Positions 17,565 through 25,631 of a stretch of 64,000 bases of DNA are shown in pieces; positions within the stretch are counted from its first letter, which is position 1, and every line of letters begins with the position of its first letter. Position numbers and translations under genes: made by a program. The notes beneath the pieces are model-generated. The model had not been told where the DNA came from. It ran no database searches and saw only the letters and a program-made list of their open reading frames with translations. The stretch is from NCBI RefSeq assembly GCF_030811595.1, contig NZ_JAUSRB010000002.1, positions 868,001-932,000 of the forward strand, in the 5' to 3' direction. Origin of the DNA: Streptosporangium brasiliense. Its GTDB lineage: Bacteria; Actinomycetota; Actinomycetes; Streptosporangiales; Streptosporangiaceae.

Positions 17565-19292
17565 ATGGACAAAATCACAGCCAGCCAGCTCGGCGAATTT
17601 ATTGAAACGCGGCAACTAAAAAAACTTTCGCAATCTGAGCAGTTTGAAGCATTTGCGGCTCACTGCGTCGTTTCCGCCGAATACGACGATGCGTTCGAGC
17701 CAGAAGACCTACGAACCGGCGGCGGGAACGATCTCGGATTCGATGCAGTCGCCCTGATTGTAAACGGGGACCTCGTTGAAGACGTTGAAGAAATTAGAGA
17801 TCTAAAAGATCGCAACAATTACCTTCAGGCACGCATAATAATAGTTCAGGCACGCACCACAAGTGGGTTCACTGGAACTACTATCACCGATCTAGCGGAC
17901 AATATATGTGATTTCTTTGCAGAGACCCCCACACTCCCAATGAATGCCGATGTTTTAGCATTCAAGCAACTAATTGATGAACTTTATAAGCACAGCACAT
18001 CATTCCGTCGCGGCGCACCGGATCTCGTAATTCGGTACGTTACCACTGGAACATGGGACGAAGACCCACATCTGCGCGCGAAGTTGAACGGCGCCATTAA
18101 ACGTTTAAAATCACTAAACCTCTTCGAAGAAGTTAGCTTCTCATGTTTCGGCGCGAAGGAAATACAGGCACTCTATCGCCAGTCAGAGAATAGTGTAGAG
18201 GCGTCGTTTGATTTCCCCAACTCTATCGTTCTACCTGACATAGAAGGCGTGGAAGGGGCTCACATCGGAATCGTCAAATCATCAGAATATTTGAAGCTTA
18301 TAACTGATAGCGCAGGGAATATCAGAAGGTCGCTATTCTACGACAACGTTCGAGACTTCCAGGACTACAACGAAGTTAATCGCGGGATCAGGGAAACTCT
18401 TGCAAGTCCAGAGAAGCGCGATAGGTTTGTGGTTCTAAATAATGGAATCACAATCGTAGCGCGAGAAATACAGACAACGAGAAACACGTTCACGCTCCGT
18501 GACTATCAGATAGTCAACGGATGCCAAACGAGTCATGTCGTGTTCGACGAACGCGACAATCTCGGAGATAGTGTCTATCTGTCGATTAAGGTCATCGTAA
18601 CACGTGACGAAGATGTAGCTAGCACTATTACAGCAGCTACAAATAAGCAGACACAAGTAAGCGACGAAGATCTTCAAGCCCTGGAGAACTTCCAGAAGGA
18701 ATTGGAAGACTTCTTTGTTGCTCATCCTGTTGAGCACAAGCTCTACTATGAGCGTCGCTCGAAGCAGTACGCCAGCGTAAGCGGTCTTGAGAAGACTCGG
18801 ATTATCACGCGCCCACAGCTAGTTAGGGCCTACGCAGCGATGTTCCTAGATGAGCCATGGCGCGCAGGAAGGTACTACCGAGAGCTCCAGAAAATAAGAA
18901 AAGACGAGATTTTTGCAGAAGGGGATAATCCGTACCCGTACTACGCCGCAGCCGTGGCATATTACAGGCTAGATTACTTCTTTCGAAACCCTTATGTTCC
19001 AACGAAGTATAAGCCCGCAAGATATCAACTCCTAATGGCAATTAGGCATCTCATTCACGGCTCCACAAAAGCCCCCACAAAGAAAAGGGATCTGGAAAAA
19101 TATTGTGAGCGAATCACGGATGTTTTATGGGACCCAACGGAAGGGCTAAATCTTGTCGCTCAGCTACTTCCTCTGGTAGACGAGGCAGTCACAGAGACCG
19201 AAGCCGACGGGATCCTGGATCGCGATACAGTCCGTACGCAAACCTTTACAGACCTAATTGCCAAGAAAGTAAATCAGTTGCGAGCTAGTTGA
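17565..19292 (+). CDS. AIPR-family abortive-infection phage-resistance protein
   Basis: A 575-residue protein whose base composition is near 47% G+C against about 70% around it, with AT-ending codons common. The central part carries the AIPR signature: VVLNNGITIVAREI at about residue 290, DYQIVNGCQTSHVVF at about 310, then ATNKQTQVSDEDLQALENFQ, and YYERRSKQYAS. The N-terminal 180 residues resemble the nuclease-like start seen in this family (GGGNDLGFDAVALIVNGDLV). AIPR proteins are linked to abortive infection, often beside restriction systems; none is present here. AAGGAG precedes the ATG. Acquired as cargo of the AICE. Confidence 0.88.
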   Translation: MDKITASQLGEFIETRQLKKLSQSEQFEAFAAHCVVSAEYDDAFEPEDLRTGGGNDLGFDAVALIVNGDLVEDVEEIRDLKDRNNYLQARIIIVQARTTSGFTGTTITDLADNICDFFAETPTLPMNADVLAFKQLIDELYKHSTSFRRGAPDLVIRYVTTGTWDEDPHLRAKLNGAIKRLKSLNLFEEVSFSCFGAKEIQALYRQSENSVEASFDFPNSIVLPDIEGVEGAHIGIVKSSEYLKLITDSAGNIRRSLFYDNVRDFQDYNEVNRGIRETLASPEKRDRFVVLNNGITIVAREIQTTRNTFTLRDYQIVNGCQTSHVVFDERDNLGDSVYLSIKVIVTRDEDVASTITAATNKQTQVSDEDLQALENFQKELEDFFVAHPVEHKLYYERRSKQYASVSGLEKTRIITRPQLVRAYAAMFLDEPWRAGRYYRELQKIRKDEIFAEGDNPYPYYAAAVAYYRLDYFFRNPYVPTKYKPARYQLLMAIRHLIHGSTKAPTKKRDLEKYCERITDVLWDPTEGLNLVAQLLPLVDEAVTETEADGILDRDTVRTQTFTDLIAKKVNQLRAS

Positions 19293-19320
19293 TTGCTGCA
19301 CAGCGTCTTCCGCTCGCATC

Positions 19321-19507
19321 TTGCCGAATTGTTCTTGTAGGTATCAAGCGGCGGCGCGCCGCGCCGCCGTACCCGGCCCTCTACCGCCCGCCGTCCGGGC
19401 GTGCGGCGTGGGCGCCGGTCCCGGCCGGCGGCGCCCGGGCCGTAGCCACACTGCGCACCCGCCGCAACCGATGCACCCACCGACCTGAGCGACGCACCGC
19501 CGCCTCC
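19321..19507. repeat. dispersed GC-rich repeat, copy R1
   Basis: The fullest of four copies (see 28407, 30974 and 32645). It begins ttgccgaattgttcttgtag, continues with a ggcggcgcgccgcgccgcc palindrome and the stem gggcgccg...cggcgccc, and ends in a cgcaccgccgcctc segment. It starts 29 bp after the AIPR stop. No supported gene. Confidence 0.75.
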
Positions 19508-19531
19508 TGATCATTGGGACCGTCGGCCTCA

Positions 19532-20146
19532 TCATTGGCAGTTGGTCGGGTCTTGTCCCTCGCGGTCAAACTTCTCCTGGGAGATTACCGTGTCTATCGA
19601 GATGAACTCTGTGTCGACCCCGTCGATTGGGGTCTTCAGGGGAATCTCCTTCACGCCCTGAACAAGGACTTGGCCCGGCTTGAGTCTTGCCACGCTCTCG
19701 GCCGTGAAGCTGACCCAGGAGGTGTTGATCCTACTGTTGCCTCTCCCCTTGCCGCCGAATGCGTTATAGGTGACCCCCGGTTTTAGGACAAGCGGCTTCG
19801 GTTCCGCTGTCCAACCGCCGGTCGGGGCGTCAAGGCGTACCGATGCACTCTGCCCGTCCAGGTCTGGCGCACTGAACTCCGCGTCCTCGACCGAGTGAGT
19901 GGATGCGGTGATACTCGGAAGATTCGAATGATCACCCAAGGTGTCGGCCCCCAATACACCGGAGTACGGTTCGTCGTGGGAAACGATCACATCCTCTGGT
20001 GTGGCGCCATCGCACCACGCTAAAACAATGATCGGATGGCCCGCCGCATCGACGCTGACCCCGGTCGACCCGGCTATGGGCGGCGTGCAGGCCGTGGCGC
20101 CCATGATGACTACGACTGCCAGTGTGATTTTCAGCCATCGCCCCAT
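19532..20146 (-). CDS. putative lipoprotein of unknown function
   Basis: A 204-residue exported protein with a signal peptide ending in a lipobox-like GATAC (KITLAVVVIMGATAC), so Cys20 should be lipidated. The mature part is beta-rich (ISTDTVISQEKFD-type C terminus) with no enzyme motif that I recognise. It is the last gene before the right att site of the AICE and probably cargo. Confidence 0.75.
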   Translation of the reverse strand: MGRWLKITLAVVVIMGATACTPPIAGSTGVSVDAAGHPIIVLAWCDGATPEDVIVSHDEPYSGVLGADTLGDHSNLPSITASTHSVEDAEFSAPDLDGQSASVRLDAPTGGWTAEPKPLVLKPGVTYNAFGGKGRGNSRINTSWVSFTAESVARLKPGQVLVQGVKEIPLKTPIDGVDTEFISIDTVISQEKFDREGQDPTNCQ

Positions 20147-20316
20147 ATTCGTAGGGTAAGAAGCATCGGCTTTACCCCATAGGCCCGTGATCTTATCGGC
20201 GCCCGACTGTTACAGCTCGCGTTGATGTCTGCGAACGCCAGGTGCGCCCCACGCGCTTCCCCGGACCTGCCGCCGTGGTCCACGTTCACAACTTACGCTC
20301 GTCTCCCGCAGCCCTG

Positions 20317-20405
20317 ACGATCGCCTTGCGGTAGTTGATCTCCGTACATGGTCGGGGGCGATCGACGGTCCGGGGTTTCGTTCCTCAACCCCGGCCCACC
20401 GAGCA
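20317..20405. repeat. repeated att-proximal module, copy A
   Basis: About 88 bp starting acgatcgccttgcggt and ending ccccggcccaccgagca. It closely matches 25249-25336. Both copies lie 150-260 bp upstream of an att core. A hairpin around the central ccgggg...ccccgg is possible. Confidence 0.7.
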
Positions 20406-20433
20406 CCAGGACGACGAAGGCGCAGACGGTCCC

Positions 20434-20452
20434 CGTGCCCGTTACGTGCCCG
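20434..20452. promoter_or_regulatory. arm-type repeat inside attR of the AICE
   Basis: cgtgcccg-tta-cgtgcccg, the same 19 bases as at 7850, lying 104 bp before the right core. Candidate integrase arm site. Confidence 0.6.
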
Positions 20453-20555
20453 TCAGGAGGGTGATCAAGGGGGACTCGCGGGGAATCATGGGTACTCGAC
20501 CCGCTCCCCCACAGGTCAGCGTCTTCCCAGTTCAGCGACCAGGCGCGATAGAGAC

Positions 20556-20599
20556 TTCCCAAGCTGACAGCGCGGGTTCGATTCCCGTCACCCGCTCCA
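20556..20599 (+). repeat. att copy 2 (attR of the AICE)
   Basis: Forty-four bases matching tRNA-Gly 7734-7777 with no difference that I can see, from the anticodon-loop TTCCC to CCA. The upstream sequence lacks the 5' half of the tRNA, so it is not a functional gene. The accompanying hairpin follows at 20606-20643. Confidence 0.92.
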
Positions 20600-20739
20600 C
20601 TCCAAAGGCCCAGGTCAGGGATAGATTCCCGACCCGGGCCTTGATCATTTCTGGCGCCTGTTCGATGACCCAGCGCGTGCGGGTGTTGAAGCCACTGCGC
20701 CGGAGGGGGCCGCCCGGACGTAGTCGTAGGTCTCCAGGT

Positions 20740-20965
20740 CGACGGGAGTGCCGTCCTGCCGGAGGACGTGACCCCGCGAGCCAGCGGTCCAGGTGGGGCA
20801 GGACCGCGTCCTCCCTCGCGCTGACGCTGCGGGGATGGTCGATCTTGTTGGCTATACCGCACTCCTGCGGATAGCGACAGCGGTGATGAGGCAACTGGTT
20901 CGCCCAGTTGCCTTCCATCCGGCGAGTGCAGACTCCGCGGAACATGCAGCCGCGCAAGGCGTACT
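20740..20965 (-). pseudogene. serine-recombinase zinc-ribbon fragment
   Basis: The minus strand reads ALRGCMFRGVCTRRMEGNWA, QLPHHRCRYPQECGIANKID and then HPRSVSAREDAVLPHLDRWL. This matches the zinc-beta-ribbon and following segment of large serine recombinases (C-x-x-C...YRCR...REDAVLPxLDxWL). No catalytic serine domain is present. It ends abruptly where the E2 fragment begins on the opposite strand. Confidence 0.65.
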
Positions 20966-21257
20966 CGCCAGGGCGCTCGGTGAGCTGACCGGGACCGCGC
21001 GGTCGGGCAAGACGCAGCCGGCCGAGATGTCGGGCGGCACGATCACGATCATCAACCCGGGCGAGTCGACGATCCTGGCGTTCGGCCAGATCAAGGACTT
21101 GCCGTGGGTCGTCGACGGTCAGCTCGCCGTACGGAAGGTGACCACGCTGGCATTGTCGTTCGATCACCGGATCATCGGCAGCGAGCTCGGTTCGCTGTTC
21201 CTCCGCGACGTGGGGGCGATGCTCGTGGATCCGCTGCGCATGCTCGTTTGGAGCTGA
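20966..21257 (+). pseudogene. C-terminal fragment of a dihydrolipoamide acyltransferase (E2)
   Basis: The plus frame reads ALGELTGTARSGKTQPAEMS, GGTITIINPGESTILAFGQI and [20 protein letters not shown], then [20 protein letters not shown], clearly the end of a 2-oxoacid dehydrogenase E2. There is no lipoyl or core N-terminal part, an internal stretch between TITI and NPGE is missing, and the DHRxxDG active-site motif is altered to DHRIIGSE. A relic, presumably carried in or left by rearrangement. Confidence 0.75.
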
Positions 21258-21263
21258 GAAGAC

Positions 21264-21302
21264 GACGGAGGGCCCGGATCGCGTTGATCCGGGCCCTCCG
21301 TC
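21264..21302. terminator. strong 17-bp hairpin terminator
   Basis: GACGGAGGGCCCGGATC pairs perfectly with its complement around a gcgtt loop. It lies between the convergent E2 fragment and the PT-rich protein gene. Either its left or right partner may be the original owner. Confidence 0.8.
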
Positions 21303-21317
21303 GCTCGGTGTCGCCTG

Positions 21318-22229
21318 TCAGCCAGTGACCGGGATGTCGGTCTTCACCGGCGTCGGGGTGGGCGCGGGCTTGGGCTCGTCCTGCGTCTGCGTGACGTTCT
21401 CGTCCCACTCGGTCCAGTCGTGGATCACCGTCCCGCGATCACCCTTATCGGAGTGGGTGGGGGTCGGCGTGCTGCTCGGCGTCGGCGTCGAGGTGGGCGT
21501 CCGCGTGGGAGTGGGCGTCGCAGTGGGTGTGGAAGTCGGGGTCGGAGTCGAAGTGACCGTGGGCGTCACCGTCGGCGTGGGGGTGGGGGTGGGGGTGGGG
21601 GTGGGGGTGGGGGTGGGGGTGGGGGTGGGGGTGGGGGTGGGGGTGGGCGTCGGGGTGGGCGTCACCGTCGGCGTGGGGGTGGGCGTCACCGTCGGCGTGG
21701 GCGTCGGCGTGGGGGTGGGCGTCGGGGTGGGCGTGGGCGTGGGCTCACACTTGACCCAGAACACCTTGTGCTTGGGCGCGCCGTGCTTCCCCGCGAAGGT
21801 CCAGAACAGCTTGTAGTGCCCGTTCGGCAGTGTCATGTCGACCGTACGGCCATGCCCGTCCTCGTCGAGCACGAGGGTGCCGCTCTTCACCGTGGTCTTG
21901 TCGCCCGTGGGCGGCCAGGACTTGATATTCCAGCTCACCTGCTCGGCCGCGTCGAAGTTGAACCCGACCAGGTAGAACACACAGACGTGCGGCTCATTGC
22001 GCTGATCGTCCTCCGGCGTCGTCCACTTGTGGATCTTGACGTCGCCGTTGTCGCCGGGCGGTTTCGGTTTCCCCTGGACCGTTCCCGCTGAGGCTGTATT
22101 GGAGATGGCGAGCACCGCGAGCGCTGCCACTGCGAGCATGAGTGCCGCTGCGATCCAGCGACGGACTGGAGAGAGTCTGGGGGGTGTCACGACCGCACCT
22201 CGGGGTGTATGAGAGAGCTGGAGCCTCAT
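21318..22229 (-). CDS. secreted protein with long Pro-Thr repeat
   Basis: A 303-residue exported protein. A signal segment ([20 protein letters not shown]) precedes a roughly 120-residue globular region ([40 protein letters not shown]). A Pro-Thr(-Val/Ser) repeat of about 85 residues and a short C-terminal tail ending KTDIPVTG follow. The repeat is encoded by about 12 perfect gggggt hexamers at 21577-21647 plus imperfect ones. AGAGGAG precedes the ATG at 22229. Likely wall-spanning or surface-exposed; no enzymatic motif. Confidence 0.82.
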   Translation of the reverse strand: MRLQLSHTPRGAVVTPPRLSPVRRWIAAALMLAVAALAVLAISNTASAGTVQGKPKPPGDNGDVKIHKWTTPEDDQRNEPHVCVFYLVGFNFDAAEQVSWNIKSWPPTGDKTTVKSGTLVLDEDGHGRTVDMTLPNGHYKLFWTFAGKHGAPKHKVFWVKCEPTPTPTPTPTPTPTPTPTVTPTPTPTVTPTPTPTPTPTPTPTPTPTPTPTPTPTPTPTVTPTVTSTPTPTSTPTATPTPTRTPTSTPTPSSTPTPTHSDKGDRGTVIHDWTEWDENVTQTQDEPKPAPTPTPVKTDIPVTG

Positions 22230-22357
22230 GGGGCTCCTCTGTGTAAAAATGTCACACCCACTGACCAAGGCCCTTCAAACGTTCCAAACCGTTATCTAGC
22301 CGAGTCAGATGGTTACGCGTTCGTGTCGTATGTGTCATAGAACCCCAGGAGCCGATC

Positions 22358-23137
22358 GTGCCGCTCGATGCCTCCCGCCGCCTCATCGGCGCCGCGCTCG
22401 TCGCCATGAGCCTCGTCGCCTCGACCCCCGCCAGCGTCGCCGCGTCGCCCGTCACCCTCGCCGTCGGCGCCTCGGTCACGGCGACCGCACTCCCCCAGGC
22501 CACCACGTTCACGGAGTTGAGCGGCCTCCCGCAGGACACCGACACGTACGGCAAGCTGAGCGGCGTCGTGGTCCACCCCGCACGCACGGTGGCCGTCTAC
22601 GCCCTGCCCGGCGGCAAGCCCGCGGCCACCCTCCCGGCGAAGCAGCTCGGCAGCCAGACCTGGGTGCCGGTGGTGGAGGCGCGCAAGGGCTGGTACCGCG
22701 TGCTCCTGCCCAGCAAGCCCAACCACGTGACCGGCTGGATCAAGGCCAAGGGCCTGAAGAAGGCGCGCAGCCGCTATCGCGCCATCGTAAAGCTGGGCAC
22801 CAGGCAGCTGACCGTGATGAACGCGAGCAAGAAGGTCGGCACCTGGACGGTGGCCGTCGGCGGTTCCGAGACACCCACCCCGGTCGGCAGGACCTTCATG
22901 CTGGCTCTGATGTCTCCGAAGGAGAAGGCCTACAGCCCGCTGATCCTGCCGCTCGGCACGCACTCGCCGACGCTCGACACCTTCGGCGGCGGTCCCGGCA
23001 CGGTCGCCTTCCACGGCTGGCCGGACCTGAAGGTGTTCGGCAAGGCGGTCACGCACGGCTGCGTCAGGGTGCCTGCTCGCGCGCTCAAGGTGCTGGCAGG
23101 ACTGCCTCTGGGGACTCCGGTTCTGATCGCCCCCTGA
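22358..23137 (+). CDS. secreted L,D-transpeptidase (YkuD domain)
   Basis: A 259-residue protein with a signal peptide, an SH3-like region (about 60-135, TWVPVVEARKGWYRVLLPSK) and a C-terminal YkuD catalytic domain. The catalytic motif reads VAFHGWPDLKVFGKAVTHGC followed by VRVP, giving the His and the nucleophile Cys of HGCVR. It would make 3-3 cross-links in peptidoglycan or attach proteins to it. The GTG start has AGGAG upstream. It lies between att copies 2 and 3, so it is either cargo or a backbone gene trapped in the array. Confidence 0.9.
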   Translation: MPLDASRRLIGAALVAMSLVASTPASVAASPVTLAVGASVTATALPQATTFTELSGLPQDTDTYGKLSGVVVHPARTVAVYALPGGKPAATLPAKQLGSQTWVPVVEARKGWYRVLLPSKPNHVTGWIKAKGLKKARSRYRAIVKLGTRQLTVMNASKKVGTWTVAVGGSETPTPVGRTFMLALMSPKEKAYSPLILPLGTHSPTLDTFGGGPGTVAFHGWPDLKVFGKAVTHGCVRVPARALKVLAGLPLGTPVLIAP

Positions 23138-23145
23138 GGACGAGA

Positions 23146-23288
23146 GCGGCGGCCGACGGGTCCTTGCCATGCACCAACGCGAGCTCGTGCATGTGCCGGA
23201 AAGAGACGACAGCGGCGTCAGCGACGAGCAGGACGCTCGCGGTCGTGGTGTGCCGGATCCAGCGGTCGGAGCGCATGTCACGCTCCAA
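23146..23288 (-). pseudogene. truncated DUF2637 transfer-protein gene
   Basis: The minus strand reads RWIRHTTTASVLLVADAAVV and then SFRHMHELALVHGKDPSAAA, the first membrane segment and following loop of DUF2637 proteins carried by actinomycete plasmids and AICEs. The match stops after DPSAAALVL, where the frame meets the L,D-transpeptidase 3' end. A relic of a second AICE-type element. Confidence 0.7.
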
Positions 23289-23703
23289 CGGTTCCGGCGA
23301 GGAACTCGGTGGTCAAAGACCATGGGGATTTGGTTGAAGTCCCCCTCCGACACAGCCAAGGCACATGTGACCGGAGGCAGGCCCCCTCGTGGAGAGCGTT
23401 CCGGCTCCGGGATGCCTCGAAAGAGCGGCGCAATCGACGCGAGTTGTTCGGGGCTGAGATGGAGCCTGGTCATCCCGCCCGCCATCGATCCGGAACAAGC
23501 CGAGCAGACCAGGGGCATGGGTGCCAGATCATTCGTCCAGCGGGGCGCTCCACCTGAACCCCTGGCCCTGGCCCGCTTCCCCTTCGGGTCGGTCGACGGC
23601 AGACGGGATGATCAGACAGGGTGGGTGCGCGCGGTGCACCTCTATCTAGACAATGTCCTATGTGGAAGTCACCCGAGTAAACGCTGACGTGATCACCGTA
23701 AAA
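23289..23703. other. gene-free decayed segment
   Basis: No supported gene. At 23592-23620 there is a gtcgacggcagacgggatga... stretch that recurs at 28955-28983 and, inverted, at 33353-33377, where it encodes GSTAEGMIRS. It is therefore probably a relic of that gene family. Confidence 0.5.
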
Positions 23704-23896
23704 CCTCGGCCCGGATGACGCTCTCGCCATCAACAATGCTCTCAATGAGGTCTGCAACGGCATCCACCTCGATGAGTGGGACTTCCATACCCGCATTGGT
23801 GTCGAGCGTGACTATGTGCGTACTGTGCTGCGAGTTATCAGCAGCTCCATCGGCGCGATGAAGGAACAGCGCTTGGCGGAGGGTAAGGAGTGGTAG
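23704..23896 (+). pseudogene. truncated small conserved protein (no start)
   Basis: The plus frame after a TAA reads LGPDDALAINNALNEVCNGI, HLDEWDFHTRIGVERDYVRT and then VLRVISSSIGAMKEQRLAEG, ending at TAG 23896. The NEVCNG.....EFHT-type pattern is known from small actinobacterial proteins of unknown function. No start codon or ribosome site remains. Confidence 0.5.
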
Positions 23897-23920
23897 AGAC
23901 ACACGTCAGGGCTTGATCAC

Positions 23921-23941
23921 CGTGCCATTAGCGTGCCATTA
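23921..23941. promoter_or_regulatory. second-family arm repeat near att copy 3
   Basis: cgtgccatta-g-cgtgccatta, an 11-bp-period direct repeat 97 bp before att copy 3. A weakened relative (atgccatca-gcgcgccatt) precedes att copy 6 at about 30593. It differs from the cgtgcccg-tta version of the intact AICE. Confidence 0.5.
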
Positions 23942-24037
23942 AGCCCGGTAACGAGGGGGTGGCCACGGTCACTCGCGATCGGCCCGAGAGTGCCGCTGAC
24001 CAGGCAACCCGAGGTCCAGAGCCGGTGATCGCTGCAA

Positions 24038-24080
24038 TTCCCATGCTGACAGCGCGGGTTCGATTCCCGTCACCCGCTCT
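24038..24080 (+). repeat. att copy 3
   Basis: Matches the tRNA-Gly 3' half with one change in the anticodon stem (cccatgctgac) and no CCA (ctct). The hairpin aaccaggtcaggga...tcccgacctggct follows. Confidence 0.88.
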
Positions 24081-24161
24081 CACTATGAAAAACCAGGTCA
24101 GGGACATCTTCCCGACCTGGCTTTCGATCTTTCCAGACTCCATTCCGGCCTTCCGTGCCCG

Positions 24162-24515
24162 TTACGTGCCCGATCCCTCCTGGCTTCCTTTGTTGAGGGC
24201 CTTCTCGGCGAGCCTCCCCATCCCGTCGGGGACCCTCCGATCCCGGTCCCCCTCGGTGTGCAGGTAGATGAGCGCGGCCCGCGTGGTCGAGTGGCCCATA
24301 TGGTTCATCAGCTCTCGGAACGAGGAAGACGAACGCCTCGTCGCCGTCTCCGACGTAGGCGTCCAGGTGAGCGCGAAGCTCCGAAGATCACCACCTCGGG
24401 CAGGGCCACCGTACGCGTCCCGGCGGCGGACTTGGCGGCCCGATGGTCACCGATCCGTCCTTGAGCTCGGTGGTGGAGGCCACGACCTGCACCGTCCCGC
24501 TTCCAGGTCGAGGCA
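24162..24515 (-). pseudogene. C-terminal remnant of a tyrosine integrase
   Basis: Relative to the intact integrase at 7858, this keeps the stop in the same arm repeat, MGRLAEKALNKG, and MGHSTTRAALIYLHTE with the nucleophile Tyr. After gaps and frameshifts it keeps STTELKDGSVTIGPP. The Arg-His-x-x-Arg segment is lost. It stands 82 bp from att copy 3, as the active integrase does from the tRNA, so it marks a former element. Confidence 0.8.
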
Positions 24516-24520
24516 CTTCT

Positions 24521-25111
24521 CTAGACGACTGTGGCCGTGACTGGCCATGCCCCGCGGCCCAACAGATCGAGAACGAGTGCCGCAATGTTCCACGCGTCGT
24601 CCTCGCCACGGTGATGGCGTCCCTCGAGCGGCAGCCCGGCGATCTGTAGAGCGTGATCCATGCCGGGTTTCTTGCGCAGCCCATAAGCCGCGGCGAATAC
24701 GGCCTTGGCGTTGGTGTGGGTGCGTTCCGTTGGATAGCCGAACGGGTAGGCCACCCCGTCAGCCTGACTCTGTCGAGCAAATTGCCGACGGTCGTACTCG
24801 CCCCAGCTCGCCCAGGGACGCCTCCCGGCCTCGTGCTCCTCGACGAGGATCCGGCATGCCTCGGCGAAGGTGACGCCCCGTTCCACCTCGGCTTGCGTCA
24901 GGCCGGTCAGTTCAGTGCAGAAGTTACTCACCGCCGACCGGACAGGGCGAACCAAGACACGGTGCCGGGACACGCGGCGCCGTGCCGACATGTCCACGAC
25001 GGTGAGACCAATCTCGATGATCTCGTTCACAGAGCCGGGCGGCGGCTGTCCGTCCCAGCAGGTGGCTTCCACATCGATGACGTTCAGCAGGGCAGATTCG
25101 TGGCGCATGGG
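24521..25111 (-). CDS. 3'-5' exonuclease (DEDDh, RNase T/DnaQ-like)
   Basis: A 196-residue protein. Exo I motif NVIDVEATCWDG (Asp and Glu), EIIEIGLTVVD, then ELTGLTQAEVERGVTFAEAC, Exo II-like WASWGEYDRRQF, and Exo III HHRGEDDAWNIA (catalytic His and Asp) are all present. Such stand-alone exonucleases resemble the KapD/Eri1 type. The ATG at 25111 is used. It is the only intact gene between att copies 3 and 4, and its stop abuts the integrase remnant. Confidence 0.85.
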   Translation of the reverse strand, partial: PMRHESALLNVIDVEATCWDGQPPPGSVNEIIEIGLTVVDMSARRRVSRHRVLVRPVRSAVSNFCTELTGLTQAEVERGVTFAEACRILVEEHEAGRRPWASWGEYDRRQFARQSQADGVAYPFGYPTERTHTNAKAVFAAAYGLRKKPGMDHALQIAGLPLEGRHHRGEDDAWNIAALVLDLLGRGAWPVTATVV

Positions 25112-25248
25112 GCCGAGGGTAAGGATGCGCGCCCGGTTCTGACACCTCAATTTCCACATGCCCACACCGTCACCGCCAACGCAACCTCTTCGAGCTAGAC
25201 CTCATGCCTTGATCTGAACTAGGAACGTGCCCTGGAGCGGTACCCTCT

Positions 25249-25336
25249 ACGATCGCCTTGCGGTGGATGATCGCCGTACAGGGTTGGGGGCGATCGACGG
25301 TCCGGGACTTCGTCCCTCAGCCCCGGCCCACCGAGC
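25249..25336. repeat. repeated att-proximal module, copy B
   Basis: About 85% identical by eye to 20317-20405, in the same orientation. It is followed at 25382-25402 by cacgtgccagatccgtgcca, again a pair of cgtgcca arm-like units, before att copy 4. Confidence 0.7.
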
Positions 25337-25506
25337 AGCTGAGCACCACGCCGTAGCAAGACGCGAGACCAGCACCTTGGTCACGTGCCAGATCCGTGCC
25401 AGAACAGGCGGGGACCCCCGGTCATCCACCGGAAATCACGGGGAACCGCGCCCCATCTACCTGCACCCCTGTTTTTCCAACTCAGACCACCAACGCCAGC
25501 AGCCGA

Positions 25507-25550
25507 TTCCCAAGCTGACAGCGCGGGTCCGATTCCCGTCACCCGCTCCA
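25507..25550 (+). repeat. att copy 4
   Basis: Tracks tRNA 7734-7777 with one substitution in the T loop (gggtccgatt). CCA is retained. A partial hairpin follows. Confidence 0.9.
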
Positions 25551-25631
25551 AGCCAGAAAGGCCCAGGTCAGGGATGGTTCCGAGCCCTGGGTGGCAAGGA
25601 TCTGACCGCCTTGATGTGGCACGATGCCTGC

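Larger units (their letters stand above)
7734..20599. mobile_element. AICE-type integrative conjugative element, att to att
   Basis: The ends are 44-base sequences at 7734-7777 and 20556-20599 that I read as identical. Between them lie int, xis, rep, traB, small AICE genes, pra-like and korSA-like genes in the order typical of pSAM2-class actinomycete elements. Cargo follows: an XRE regulator, an AIPR gene and a lipoprotein. A 19-base direct repeat unit occurs just inside both ends (7850 and 20434). The frameshift in rep suggests that replication, and so transfer, is impaired, although int and xis look intact. Confidence 0.88.

Noticed and set aside
20700-20965. An N-terminal extension of the E2 fragment on the plus strand
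   Set aside because: That stretch translates without E2 similarity, while the minus strand shows a serine-recombinase zinc ribbon.
23300-23520. A transposase N terminus (LSPEQLASIAPLF on the minus strand)
   Set aside because: The match to IS5-type 'LTDAQWxxIxPLL' is too short and no DDE motif follows.
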